The notes beneath the pieces were generated by a model that saw only the letters and a list, made by a program, of their open reading frames with translations, did no database searches and was not told where the DNA came from. The translations under genes were made by a program, and so were the position numbers. A stretch of DNA of 64,000 bases from Anticarsia gemmatalis. Lineage: Eukaryota; Arthropoda; Insecta; Lepidoptera; Erebidae. The stretch covers positions 8,149,501-8,213,500 of the forward strand of contig NC_134765.1 in assembly GCF_050436995.1 (NCBI RefSeq), written 5' to 3'. Shown here in pieces: positions 54,270 through 64,000 of this stretch (the stretch's first letter is position 1; each line of letters opens with the position of its first letter).

Positions 54270-57200
54270 TAACGTTTAAGAAACATTTAGGTTCTCATTT
54301 AACCGTCTACAATTATAAATATGCTTTTATACCTTTCTAAGATCACAACAAATTTATAAGTAAGACATTATTTACAATAAATAAACAATTAAGTACATAT
54401 ATTTACAAACTAGTCTCATCACTGGTAATAAATAGAATGTCCTTGGTAATGACGAATGGACTTAAAAGGTACTACACATTGAGCGAAAAGTATGTTGCTA
54501 AGAAAAGCTATGAAGCTATGAAAAGTATGCTCATTACCTTATTTTCAAATTGAAGCGATGATTAAAAATTACAATAATTTATGTTGTTAATACAAGTAAT
54601 AGTCAGTAGTAATAGTAGTAATGTTTCGACGGCTACTCGGTCGTCGATGGTGGTATAAAATCGACTCAACATCGATATAGATCGATGAAGCATTTCGACA
54701 TTAATTTACAGCTACATTTCAGTAATAAAATTGGCTGTATAAAATCGGCTCTAAGACAATACAATAAATCGATAATTCCTATGAATAATTAATTATCGAA
54801 ATATTTTGTTGCCTTATTGTATCGTATTCTTATTATCATATAACTATGCAGTCAAAACTGGTTACGAAAAGTTCCCTAGATTCTTTTAAATGAAAATTAT
54901 ACCTACTAAGGAATGAGCATATTTCAACGAGTCACAATTGATAGAGCGTTAAATTTTAAACACTATCACTAACGTACATCTAACATCTCTCTCGTTTAAT
55001 CCAAATCATTAGTTCTAAAGAAAAGTATTTAAATTCTTTGAAAGTCAATACTGCAACTTCAAAGCGAAATTGAAAACAATATTTAATCATTGTTTAGAAT
55101 TCAACTACAACACAGAACTAAAATAATAATATGAACTTTATTGGACATCAAACTAATATAAGTTTGATATTAAATTGAAACTTTGATATTACTATGGTTT
55201 AATATGTTATATTGCTCAATGTGTATCCTGTTGAAATGTATCAAAAATAAGACATTTCCTTCAAAATAATAAGGTGTATCCACATATTCGTATACGCAAA
55301 ATGCACTGTCGTTAAACTCCAACCGCGCGTGTAGGTTTGAACGATTTCACGTTGCGTTTACGACAAAATTCTATACCGAATTATAAGGTTCTGTATCTTA
55401 CAGGTTAGGAATGACATCCATGTTATTCTTTCTAGTGTAAAAGCCTTTTACTTATTATAATAAAAAACAAATTGCTAGAAAACATTTAATATCGTAACAC
55501 AAAATAAAGGTCGTTTTAAATATGTTCCACGGTAAGCCTTTCAAAATATTTTCCCTGTATGGAAAATACAAAATTATGCTCATCAATAATACTCTTCATT
55601 CTAAATATTTTAATCGCTGACACGCGCGGTTTCATCGTGCTTCATCACTGAGTGATTGTGCCACAACACAAGCAGTTTACTCTTGCTTAGTTTGGATAAA
55701 TTCTACTAAAATATTAGAATATTATAAGCTCTGAGTTGAAACTGTACAAAGTGGATGAGTTCAATAAAGTGATTGTGGTCTGTCTAGCTAAATTTGAGTA
55801 GAAACCATACTTTGCTCAGACACTAACGTAAAGTAGAAGTTAAATTATACATGTACATTCTAGAAACTGTTTAGTTAATTTTCTTACAGGCTGTCTGAGA
55901 AAATAAGTACATTTGGAAAAATATTTTCTCCCACCTTATCAGTTGTAAAGAAACTGTTTTAAATTATGAAAATAAATATTTAGAAATAATTATTTTGATA
56001 ATTAATAATTGTTCTATTCAAAAAAATACATTTTAAGCATGAACTGTTCACTCTCTATTCAATATCGATATCAGTGATATTAAGGTAAACTTGTTTTCAA
56101 GTTTCGTAAACTATTTGGCGATTGCTTTCGGAAATATTCGAATTATTATAATCTACCCGGAGTTAAGTTCAGAGGGTCAAATTAATCCCTCTCATTCAAT
56201 TATCCTTAGAGAAATTTATGAAATGAATTTTAGACCTTCAAAATAAGAAAGACGTAAGCGACTCAGTGTTCATATCGCAATACACCTTTTTTCTTTTGAA
56301 AGTATGGTTTATTTGTTTGAATTATAATTTTGCTAGACAGTCCACATTTATAGTTTTTTTTATTAGGTATATTAAAATTACTAAAAAACGGACACACAGC
56401 CAGAAAATGGGGGTAGATGCATAATCTTTTCCTTAACTATTGAGACATCCATCTATTATTGACTAAAAATATTTATATTTACAGAAACTTAGCTAACACT
56501 TGTAACTGTTGTTTCAATGAAATTATGAAAACACACTAACAGATTTCATTAGTACAATTTCAGGAGTAAATGCCAAAACATTTATGAAAAGTTGCTTTCA
56601 GTTTATTGCACACAATTTGAGAAGTTAATAGCTTTATTATACGTACGAATTTGCTGAAATTACACTGTACCGCAGCTTGAAATAGGTATATTAGGTAATA
56701 TTCTACAGTGAAATATATTACACGCATATGTTTTTATTAAATTGTGGATTTTTTCTTTGAAAATATGATGTTGTAGCGACGATGATGTGCATCACTGCAA
56801 AGCGCTTTTAAACACTTGCATAATATGTTTATATTTAGATGGAGTGATGAAGTCGCTTAACGCGTTGATTTTGTACTCCTCTGCCTCTGCTTACAATTTA
56901 AAGTATAACAGGCGTGATGTTATGATTTCCAAAAAACGCAGCTTTTACGAAACACAAAAATATTCACGCAGTATTAATGCATTAGTCTGATCAAAGAATT
57001 CTGTTTGCTTTCATAATGAAAATTTATTTAACACAAATATTTTCCTCCTTGAAAAGAAAGGGAGATTAAAACAAACAACTGTTTCCCAGTTGTTGCTTCT
57101 TGCAGTGATAGATGTTACTTATTGTTACTCTAAACGGTTACATTTGAACGTCCAAGTTAAATTGAGACAAATAGCTTTGCACTGGAACTTAGAAGAAATT

Positions 57201-57305
57201 TATTTCTTGTTTGTTCAACTTTACTTCTACACAAGTCAGATTTTTATTCGTATCCCTACTAACAATATTGTTCAACTTAAAAAGAATCAACATGCCACTT
57301 AGAAT
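54270..57305. other. About 3 kb with almost no recognised repeats, 3' of the guanylyl cyclase
   Basis: Except for an M1-like scrap near 54620-54665, none of the window's repeat families occurs here. It could contain part of a long 3' UTR or conserved regulatory DNA. No ORF with a family motif on either strand. Confidence 0.35.
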
Positions 57306-57311
57306 TTTATT
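57306..57311 (-). terminator. Candidate polyadenylation signal of the guanylyl cyclase gene
   Basis: The minus strand reads AATAAA about 55 nt beyond the stop codon. It is the first such hexamer downstream. Other TTTATT matches exist further left in this AT-rich stretch, so actual use is an inference. Confidence 0.35.
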
Positions 57312-57363
57312 AAAATACTTTTAAATTGAAAATACTTGTCCATAGTCACTTCACAAAAAGTTT

Positions 57364-60300
57364 CTACACAATCGAATCGTTTGGTGTATCAGCTTTTGAT
57401 AGTAATGGCACACTGCTATAATCCTTTAACCGTTCGCTGCCTTTCTTCGTCCCGTTGTCGAAGGAACTCGCCGTCGGCAACTTGGAAATCCAATTGTTAT
57501 TACCTATTTTATTTGTTTTGTGATTAGCGATCGAGTTCTGGCAGTCTTTCAACTTCACTCGCGGTTGACTGCTATGAACTGAGTTGTGGTTCAGCGAATT
57601 GACATTTAGTGATATAGAATTTGACACACTCTGTCTGTCTTCATCACCGTTGTCTGTGACGCCATTTGTCACTGGTTCCGTGGGGTCTGAGTGTTGTCTT
57701 TGGATAGAGAGGTTTTGAAGCAGAGGTTGAGCTTCATTTTGCAGCTTATTAAGGTCTGTTTTTTGTGAGAAGACCCCAGACCCTCGTCTACTCGATGATC
57801 TCGAGCTCTGGTCTAGACGTTGCCTGAACGGCGTCAAATGTGACAACGACCCACTTTCTGTGGACAACGTTTGCGCTTTTACCAACGACGGCTTCTCCTT
57901 CGGAGCATTTGGATCGATTTTCTCACCTAATAACCAATATGTGACTAGAATTCCTTTACCCTGTAACAAAATGAAAACTGTTAACGCTTTTATTCTAGCG
58001 AATTTAATAAAGGCTACCTCTGTGACTTGGGTGGTTGTGAATAAAGCTGCTATCGTAAGTTATCGGGTTAATTCTTGGGTCAAGCAACTATTTAATTATT
58101 TGGGTACTAACTATAATTATAATTTATATAGTAACTATAATTTATATTAAAATATTCTCAATAGTATCTCGGACTTTGATATCGCGGCCAGTATGTGGCA
58201 CTTGACCAGCCAGTTTTAGATAAAACTAATATAATAAATGGCGAAAAGGTACAAATTTCGCACACCTCCGACATTTTAAGGTATTATGGATTATGTGATA
58301 GAAATAAAATGCTATTTTACTCAGGGAAAATTAAATATTAGACGAAATTAAATGTCATGAAAAGAAATGAGGCTATTATTTCAAGCTCTTTACTGTATTA
58401 ATTTCAAGCATGACTAGACTCTTGGTACAAATAAATCGTGGAAAAATACCGTGACCTTATTCGTGGAACATTACGAGAAAAAATAAGTGAGAAATATCGT
58501 AAGTATTAGTGGGAATCGTATCAAAGACATGTGCTACACGAAATATGATTCAATCTATTTAAGTGTATTAATAAATGTTAACAACGTGTAGTGTTATTAG
58601 AAACAAGAATTATGATTGAATCTATTATTTTTATACGCTAAAAAAGAAATGCGTTTTTTTTTCAGACATAACAAAGCCTGTCAGAGCGGCATCATATAGA
58701 AATCATCATCAGAAATTGGTAACTAGTAATATAATCAGCTGATGTGGTTTTTATGGTTCAATCTCAATCAATTTTTGAATATTCCACGTTCCTATGACTT
58801 CTACCAAAATTAAATTTTGGCATTAGATCAGTTGTTCTAAGAAAGAAAAGAAAACTAGAGAAGACCTGTTCAAAATTAAACAAACATACTTTACTATTAC
58901 ATTAATGTTGATACTCACTTAGTAACTAATAATTAAGTAACAAATTACATAAGCTGAAACTTAAACAATTTCTATTCGGCTCCATTTCAAATTAGTCTTG
59001 GTGTAAACATAACAAATTTGGGTATCCCCCAAGGCGTTTCTGTTTAATGTTCAAAATTTGATATAACAGCCGTAACCGTCGTTTGATGATAATAAAATAA
59101 ATAAAAGTAGGTTTACATTTTCGGTGAAATACTTAGGAGAGAATTTAGAACACAAATTAAACAATATATCTTTACAATAAAATCTGATTGCGTTTCGAAT
59201 GAAATAATTTATATTGTTAAATTATTATTGAAAGTGGAAATTCGGCAAACAATACTGTACATACCTAGATGAAAATTGGCTCAAAGTATTAAGGAAAGAA
59301 ATGTCCAGTGGTCAAATTGTTGACTAATTTTTGGTAAAAAAATTCAATGGTTTTAATTATACTTGTCATATTATTTACAAGCAAAGAGTGATAACCCAAA
59401 ATGATTCTCAGTTTTATCTGTTGCAAATGTCAGTTTACTAAAAAATGTCTCGAGAGACATTGTAAGAATTTCCTTTACGCTATAAAAATATGGTAAAAAA
59501 GAATATTTCAAATACCTTCATAGCGACTTCTCCTCTACATTCTAAATGGAATGTGCCAAACGTGTCCAGCAGTTCTTTAGTATCGGGCGACACGTGAATT
59601 TTCAGAGCTTCTCCATTGGACTCCATTCTTGACGCCGTGTTCACCGTGTCGCCGAAGAGACAGTAGCGAGGCATCTTTAGACCCACCACACCGGCGACAC
59701 AGGGACCTGTTAGCAAAACGAATTTCATAAATATTATTGGAGATTATTTAGAAACGGTTAATGATTCTAGAAAATGCAATATCGTAAATTATAGAAAGTG
59801 TCAGCTTGTGACTTTTACTATTTTATTTTGTCACGGACATTTAAAATGTACGGTCAAAATAGTTCCTACGGAGTCCGCTAGAGGCGCTGATCAGATTTCT
59901 CGCTGGTTGGCGGCAGTCGATAGTGGTAAAGAACCGAGCTACCAAACCTCTGCTTTTAAAAGAATATCTAAATTACGATTTCTCCCCAATCTCGATTTGC
60001 ATGATTAAAGTAATTAAAGCACCTAAATATAAATTTTTTTTCCCCACAAAAGAGCTCATATTATTCTTATTCGGAGTATGTTTCATCACAGCTCATTACT
60101 TCAAAAGAAATGTGTTTTGTTTTTGGTTTACGTTCGGCGTAGCAGCGGTTTTACGTTCACCGTTTCAGTGTTTGTGGAGTATTGTTGGTTATCTGAATTG
60201 AATTAATATGAAAGGATTTTTTTTCCCAAAAGCTATTCTAGGTATGGGATGGACCTCATAATTTTGTTTTAGTTTACTTTTCTAGTGTCCCTAAAGGTAG

Positions 60301-62598
60301 CGGTTTGCGTTGCAACGCAGATATAAGACCGAAACATGAAACCGTGACCGGAGATTGTGATCGCAACTTTACTTACAATCTGTCTCCGATATCGATCTCG
60401 CTTGCGAACTGTTTCATATGCATTTACCTAAAGACAAAAAAGAGTCGCAGTCTCCCCTTGCAGTCTTTTGAGCCCTGCCTCATTAGGGCGCCATGGCGAC
60501 ATCGCTGGCTAAGTACGTATCCAAGCTGTTGTTATTGAAATGTATGTCACCTAACTCACGTGGCTACGGTGTGGCAAGGTTACATTTCAATATTAACTGC
60601 TTGGATACGTAGCCAGCGACGCCGCCATTGCGTCCTGGTGAGGCAAGGCTCTATGTCTCGGTCTCCAGTCTCTGTTGTGGCGCGAACCGCTACTTCAATA
60701 CCCGCTTAAGAGATTTTCAAATGTTTTCCTTTATTAGGATCATGTTCATAATGCTCTTACACTTAAAAATTATGAATTTACTGCTACAATATTTCACAAA
60801 AATGTAGTGACATATCATGAGTCAGTGGTTTTTGATCTTCACCTATCCCAATGAAAATAAAGCGTGATTTTGGAAATATTAATAACCACCTACTATAAAA
60901 GTGGGACTAAGCTGGAATATCTTCTTCGAAACCCTCGATGATTCGAATAAACTACTCAATAGTATTTACGAGAAAATGCCGCTCAAAACCTCTGATAGAA
61001 AGTTCTGGGAATTCTGTTCTATCTGTCAAATATAATATTGCGTTGTTTCCAAGAATATTGGGTATAAACGATAACTGTTTACGTTTGATGTGTTTATTTT
61101 ATCCAGTGTTGAAAGGTCTTAATATCCGCTGAAGAAATTTTCTTAGTAATATTTGGTTCAAATATTTAAAGAAGTAAGCGGCGAACTTATACTATTTTTG
61201 AAGCCAACCGCCAGGCCAGTGATAGTACACTCAAATCGAAACCTTATTATCGTGTACCGCAATTGACATTTAAAATTACAAAAAAAATCGCTTATAAATT
61301 TTGTATAAAAAACTAATCAGCACTTTAGCGGGCGCCGGAAGAAATATTTTTGCAGTACATTTTAAATGTCAAACTCTCGATACCCTGTCTCTCGAGCGAG
61401 AGAGTTGGACATCTAAAATGTACTGCCAAAATGGTTCTTACGAAGCTTGAGTAACGTAGAGATGCTCAACAGATTTTGGTGTAAATTTCTCGATAGCTAG
61501 CCGGTTGTCAGTAGTCGATAGTAGTAGAGAATTGAGGTACACGTAGCTACTCGGTATCCAATAATCGATAGAGTCAAGAAATGTGTCTTTGCTGTAATAA
61601 AATCTTAATCCATGGCAATATATGTACATATAGTTGTTTACGTTAATCCCGAAGGAATAATAGTAGTATCTTACCAGAATGCAGTCCAATCCTCAGCTTC
61701 AACTGATCATGAGGTCGGTGCCTAATGCGGAACCGTCGCACGGCGTCGAGTAGCGCAAGAGCCATTCGAGCAACTTCACACGCATGCCTTGTACCGTTGC
61801 GCTCCGGTAGACCTGACACCACCATGTATGCATCTCCTATAGTTTCCACCTGTTCAACACATTGTTAATTATAACTGTAGAGAATATTTTCAAAATAAAT
61901 GTAAAGATTGGCTGAATACAGATATAGTAGCTGGGTCGGTGTAAACATACTTACACAGGCAGCCCCATTTTTAAAGTTAAAGTTTGATTATATGAAAGTA
62001 ATTTAGGTAAAATAATAAAAGGTAGAGGTTACGAATTATTTTTTATAATAAGTATGCATCATCATCTCAGCCGGGAATCGTCCACTGCTGGACAAAGGCC
62101 TCCTCCATCGAGCGCCAATAGGACCGGTCCTGGGCCGCCCTCATCCATCGGACTCCGTAATAATAAGTATGTATAGTAAATATTAATTTATTAAAGCCGT
62201 CTGAAGAAAGTATTAATTTAAATATTATTATATACAACACACAAGACTAAGAATATTATATGAACAAAAGAAGAAAGATCAGGAAGGCTGACCCTTCTAC
62301 TATACGGGATTCAATTCATAAAAAAGAGCGAGAGAAAACAACGCTATGAACAATAAAGACATTATCAAAATACCTGCAAAAAAATCTACAAATGTAACAA
62401 CTCACCTTATAAACATCATAATTTTCAACGATGGAATCGAAGCAGGTATACAGATCGTTGAGCAGGTCCACCACTTGCATGGGAGTAGACGTCGCAGACA
62501 GCGCAGTGAAGCCGACAATATCGGAGAAGTAAATGGTGACTTGCTCGAAAGTCTCTGCCACTACTGACTGACCGTTGATCAGTTGTAACGTGACCGAT
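57364..62598 (-). CDS. Receptor-type guanylyl cyclase, C-terminal four exons (partial at 5' end)
   Basis: Coding exons on the minus strand in gene order: 62598-62406, 61849-61675, 59706-59516, 57960-57364 (stop included). They join in frame to give 384 aa plus the stop. The enzyme converts GTP to cGMP. It is the membrane receptor class, judged from the SVVAETFEQVTIYFSD stretch and the terminal YWLLGE. Metal-binding aspartates are in FSDIVGFT and ETIGDAYM. The guanine-selecting Glu (VETIGD) and Cys (PRYCLFGD) are both present, as are the NTASRMES catalytic Asn and Arg, so the core looks active. After YWLLGE a tail of about 185 residues, rich in Ser, Asn and Gln, ends in Asp-Ser-Ile-Val, a possible class I PDZ ligand. 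The ligand-binding, transmembrane and kinase-homology parts must lie beyond the right edge, since no further exon is visible up to 64000. A long tail recalls Drosophila Gyc76C, but I cannot assign orthology. Confidence 0.93.
57961..59515. other. Last intron of the guanylyl cyclase gene
   Basis: Donor GTATTT (minus strand at 59515) and acceptor TTGTTACAG before 57960. No repeats recognised. Confidence 0.7.
59828..59943 (+). mobile_element. MITE family M1 (left part missing)
   Basis: GACATTTAAAATGTACGGTC, AGAGGCGCTGATCAGATTTC, AGTGGTAAAGAACCGAGCTAC. Confidence 0.7.
60294..60707. mobile_element. Inverted-repeat element family M3, with a nested MITE
   Basis: Ends GTAGCGGTTTGCGTTGC (left) and GGCGCGAACCGCTACTTC (right) are inverted. 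It shares GCGAACTGTTTCATATGCATT with 23400-23650. The nested element is at 60470-60651. Confidence 0.6.
60470..60651. mobile_element. MITE with about 75-bp terminal inverted repeats (family M4)
   Basis: Left arm starts GAGCCCTGCCTCATTAGGGC and includes TACGTATCCAAGC. The right arm is its inverse, with GCTTGGATACGTAGCCAGCG and ending GGCAAGGCTC. The arms match over most of 75 bp around a short centre. Confidence 0.8.
61262..61545. mobile_element. Two M1 MITEs head to head
   Basis: 61262-61385 is M1 in reverse and 61386-61545 M1 forward (GAGAGAGTTGGACATCTAAAATG ... GTAGTAGAGAATTGAGGTAC). Together they form an inverted dimer in the guanylyl cyclase intron. Confidence 0.65.
62053..62160 (-). pseudogene. 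LINE ORF C-terminal remnant in guanylyl cyclase intron
   Basis: The minus strand encodes RWMRAAQDRSYWRSMEEAF, then QQWTIPG and a stop, followed by an ATGATG run. This is a typical RTE-like reverse transcriptase ORF end. Confidence 0.65.
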
Positions 62599-62922
62599 CT
62601 GATGGAAAAACATATGGTTTTAATGTACATATAATGGCTGTTACACACATGCCGCGCAGAGCTGTCAAATGCTCGAATGTTAGGAACAAATTAATGTCGC
62701 TGACAAGCCGCGTAACCCGCCGTCACCTGAAAGCGACATGACGCCGGCAAATCCAGCCACCATGCCGCCAGCACTGTGTGTAGCAGCCATTATAGAATAC
62801 GGGAATCAACGCGGACACGCAGTTTACCTCATCAGTACTTTTTCAGTGTTAAGTTTTTACAGTAAACTAGCACCAATAAGGCATCACTGCAGGATAAACG
62901 CTTATATATTTAATTATAATCA

Positions 62923-63106
62923 GTACCTCGATTCTCTATCACTATCGACTACCGACAACCGGCTAGCTATCGAAATTTGACATTTATAATGTACTGACAA
63001 AATGTTTCCTACGACACCCGTCAGAGGCGCTGATCAGATTTTCATACAAAATTTCTCGATGACAGTTCGGTTGTCGGTAGTCGATAGTAATAGAGAATCG
63101 AGGCAC
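62923..63106. mobile_element. MITE family M1
   Basis: Left CTCGATTCTCTATCACTATC, right AATAGAGAATCGAGGCAC, core AGAGGCGCTGATCAGATTTT. Here both ends carry the GATAGT-type arm, so the inverted repeat is longer than in other copies. Confidence 0.75.
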
Positions 63107-64000
63107 AGAAACAAATAAGAAAAACAATAATAAGGACCGATTCCACTGTTTATATTATTAGATATTTAGAGGTGGTAAGACACTGTACAGTAAGTAGGGA
63201 CAGTGTACTCAATTTCAAATTGAGTTTTAGAATAGTAAATAAAAACTTCAAAAGGTAAGGTATTTGATCCAGTAAACAAGAAAATAAACATAAATCATTC
63301 AGCTTTTAGTTTTTTACTTCGCGTCCGAATAAGTAACTACAAATTACGAGTCCTTCAAGACATATTTTGAAGTTGACAAAATGCTTTGTATTAAATATGA
63401 ACGTTTCTTTCTTGTTCATTATTTTCTTTGAGTGTAAAAAAACTAAAGTAAGCGAATTTTCTTTGAAATTATTGTACAGCAAAAAATGTCTCTAATTTCG
63501 AGCCTCTCGCGTTGATTGAAGGGACAATCAGCTTATTACCTACTGTTAGCAGTGAAATATGTCGTAAATATGTTTGATTTTGTTTCATTTGAAATAATTG
63601 TTTAAAACATTATTTATATAAGACATTAGCAAATATAAGTCGTAATAAATGTCTACCAGACTTGCACATATTTAAAGGCATAAATTTAAATATACATACA
63701 TATTTAAAAAACAGATTTTGCAATATTTTTAAAGCACATAGACAGTGACTTTTGTGCTACGATCTTTTCTTGGAATTAAAAAGTGCTTATCACAGTCTCA
63801 CAAACTACTATAGTCCGACAATTCAATACCCTTGTTTGCAAGGTGTGCGGGTTTACAAAGAGTAAAATTTCGAACGTCGCTAAATCGTAGACTTGTGCAA
63901 CGGACTGTTGCCTGTTTGCTGTGGCAACATTTATTGGACAACCAGCAATATCTAAAATGCCATTCCAAGACTCTCTTACTTAAGGTACCTTGGTCAAATA
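63107..64000. other. Intron sequence 5' of the visible guanylyl cyclase exons
   Basis: No further exon of the cyclase dimerisation or kinase-homology region is visible on the minus strand, and no repeat family is recognised. Confidence 0.5.

Noticed and set aside
57860..58150. 96-codon plus-strand ORF overlapping the last cyclase exon
   Set aside because: Antisense to a confirmed exon and extends into the intron.
62738..62980. 80-codon ORF upstream of the cyclase exons
   Set aside because: It is on the plus strand, runs into an M1 MITE, and shows no similarity to cyclase domains on either strand.

Overview
The window looks like AT-rich nuclear DNA of a moth (Lepidoptera, probably noctuid-like). 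The evidence is insect odorant-receptor genes with multi-exon structure, an animal receptor guanylyl cyclase, and a dense load of tRNA-headed SINEs, MITEs, Helitrons ending in CTAG, mariner-derived MITEs and poly(A)/poly(T)-marked LINE tails. There are no bacterial operons, CRISPR arrays, rRNA genes or convincing stand-alone tRNA genes. The species call is an inference from repeat style and gene families; no database was searched.

Layout. (1) 1-3.9 kb: repeat-rich flank. (2) 3,985-23,281: three complete odorant receptor (OR) genes in head-to-tail tandem on the + strand, called OR-A (3985-7734, 404 aa), OR-B (10393-16873, 399 aa) and OR-C (18948-23281, 381 aa). All have five coding exons with identical intron phases (2,0,0,0) and nearly identical exon lengths: a long exon 1 of 737-797 nt, then 100, 105/105/99, 156, and 57/57/54 nt. 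I reassembled them from splice sites and every junction keeps frame. OR-B and OR-C are the closest pair. OR-C has a short N-terminus and uses a GC rather than GT donor after exon 4. (3) 23.3-57.3 kb: about 34 kb with no gene I can support, filled with nested transposable-element remnants. The stretch from 54.3 to 57.3 kb is notably poor in repeats. (4) 57,364-62,598 (- strand): the last four coding exons of a membrane receptor guanylyl cyclase, covering the complete catalytic core from the conserved SVVAETF region onward, plus a long Ser/Asn-rich tail ending in a PDZ-ligand-like Ser-Ile-Val. Its 5' exons lie beyond the right edge. (5) 62.6-64 kb: intron sequence of that gene.

Function. Insect ORs are odorant-gated subunits that pair with the co-receptor Orco in olfactory neuron dendrites. 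The shared exon architecture says that the three here arose by local duplication. The guanylyl cyclase makes cGMP. Nothing in the sequence ties it functionally to the ORs, and being neighbours may be chance.

The main unexpected features are: mobile-element ends lying about 25-50 bp from five OR splice acceptors; a GC-AG intron in OR-C; a perfect 48-copy AAACAATC array inside a Helitron; a Helitron with 3' termini at both ends; a LINE insertion in a MITE with a 9-bp target duplication; and about 20 copies of one short inverted-repeat element. I found no clear undescribed multi-gene system.
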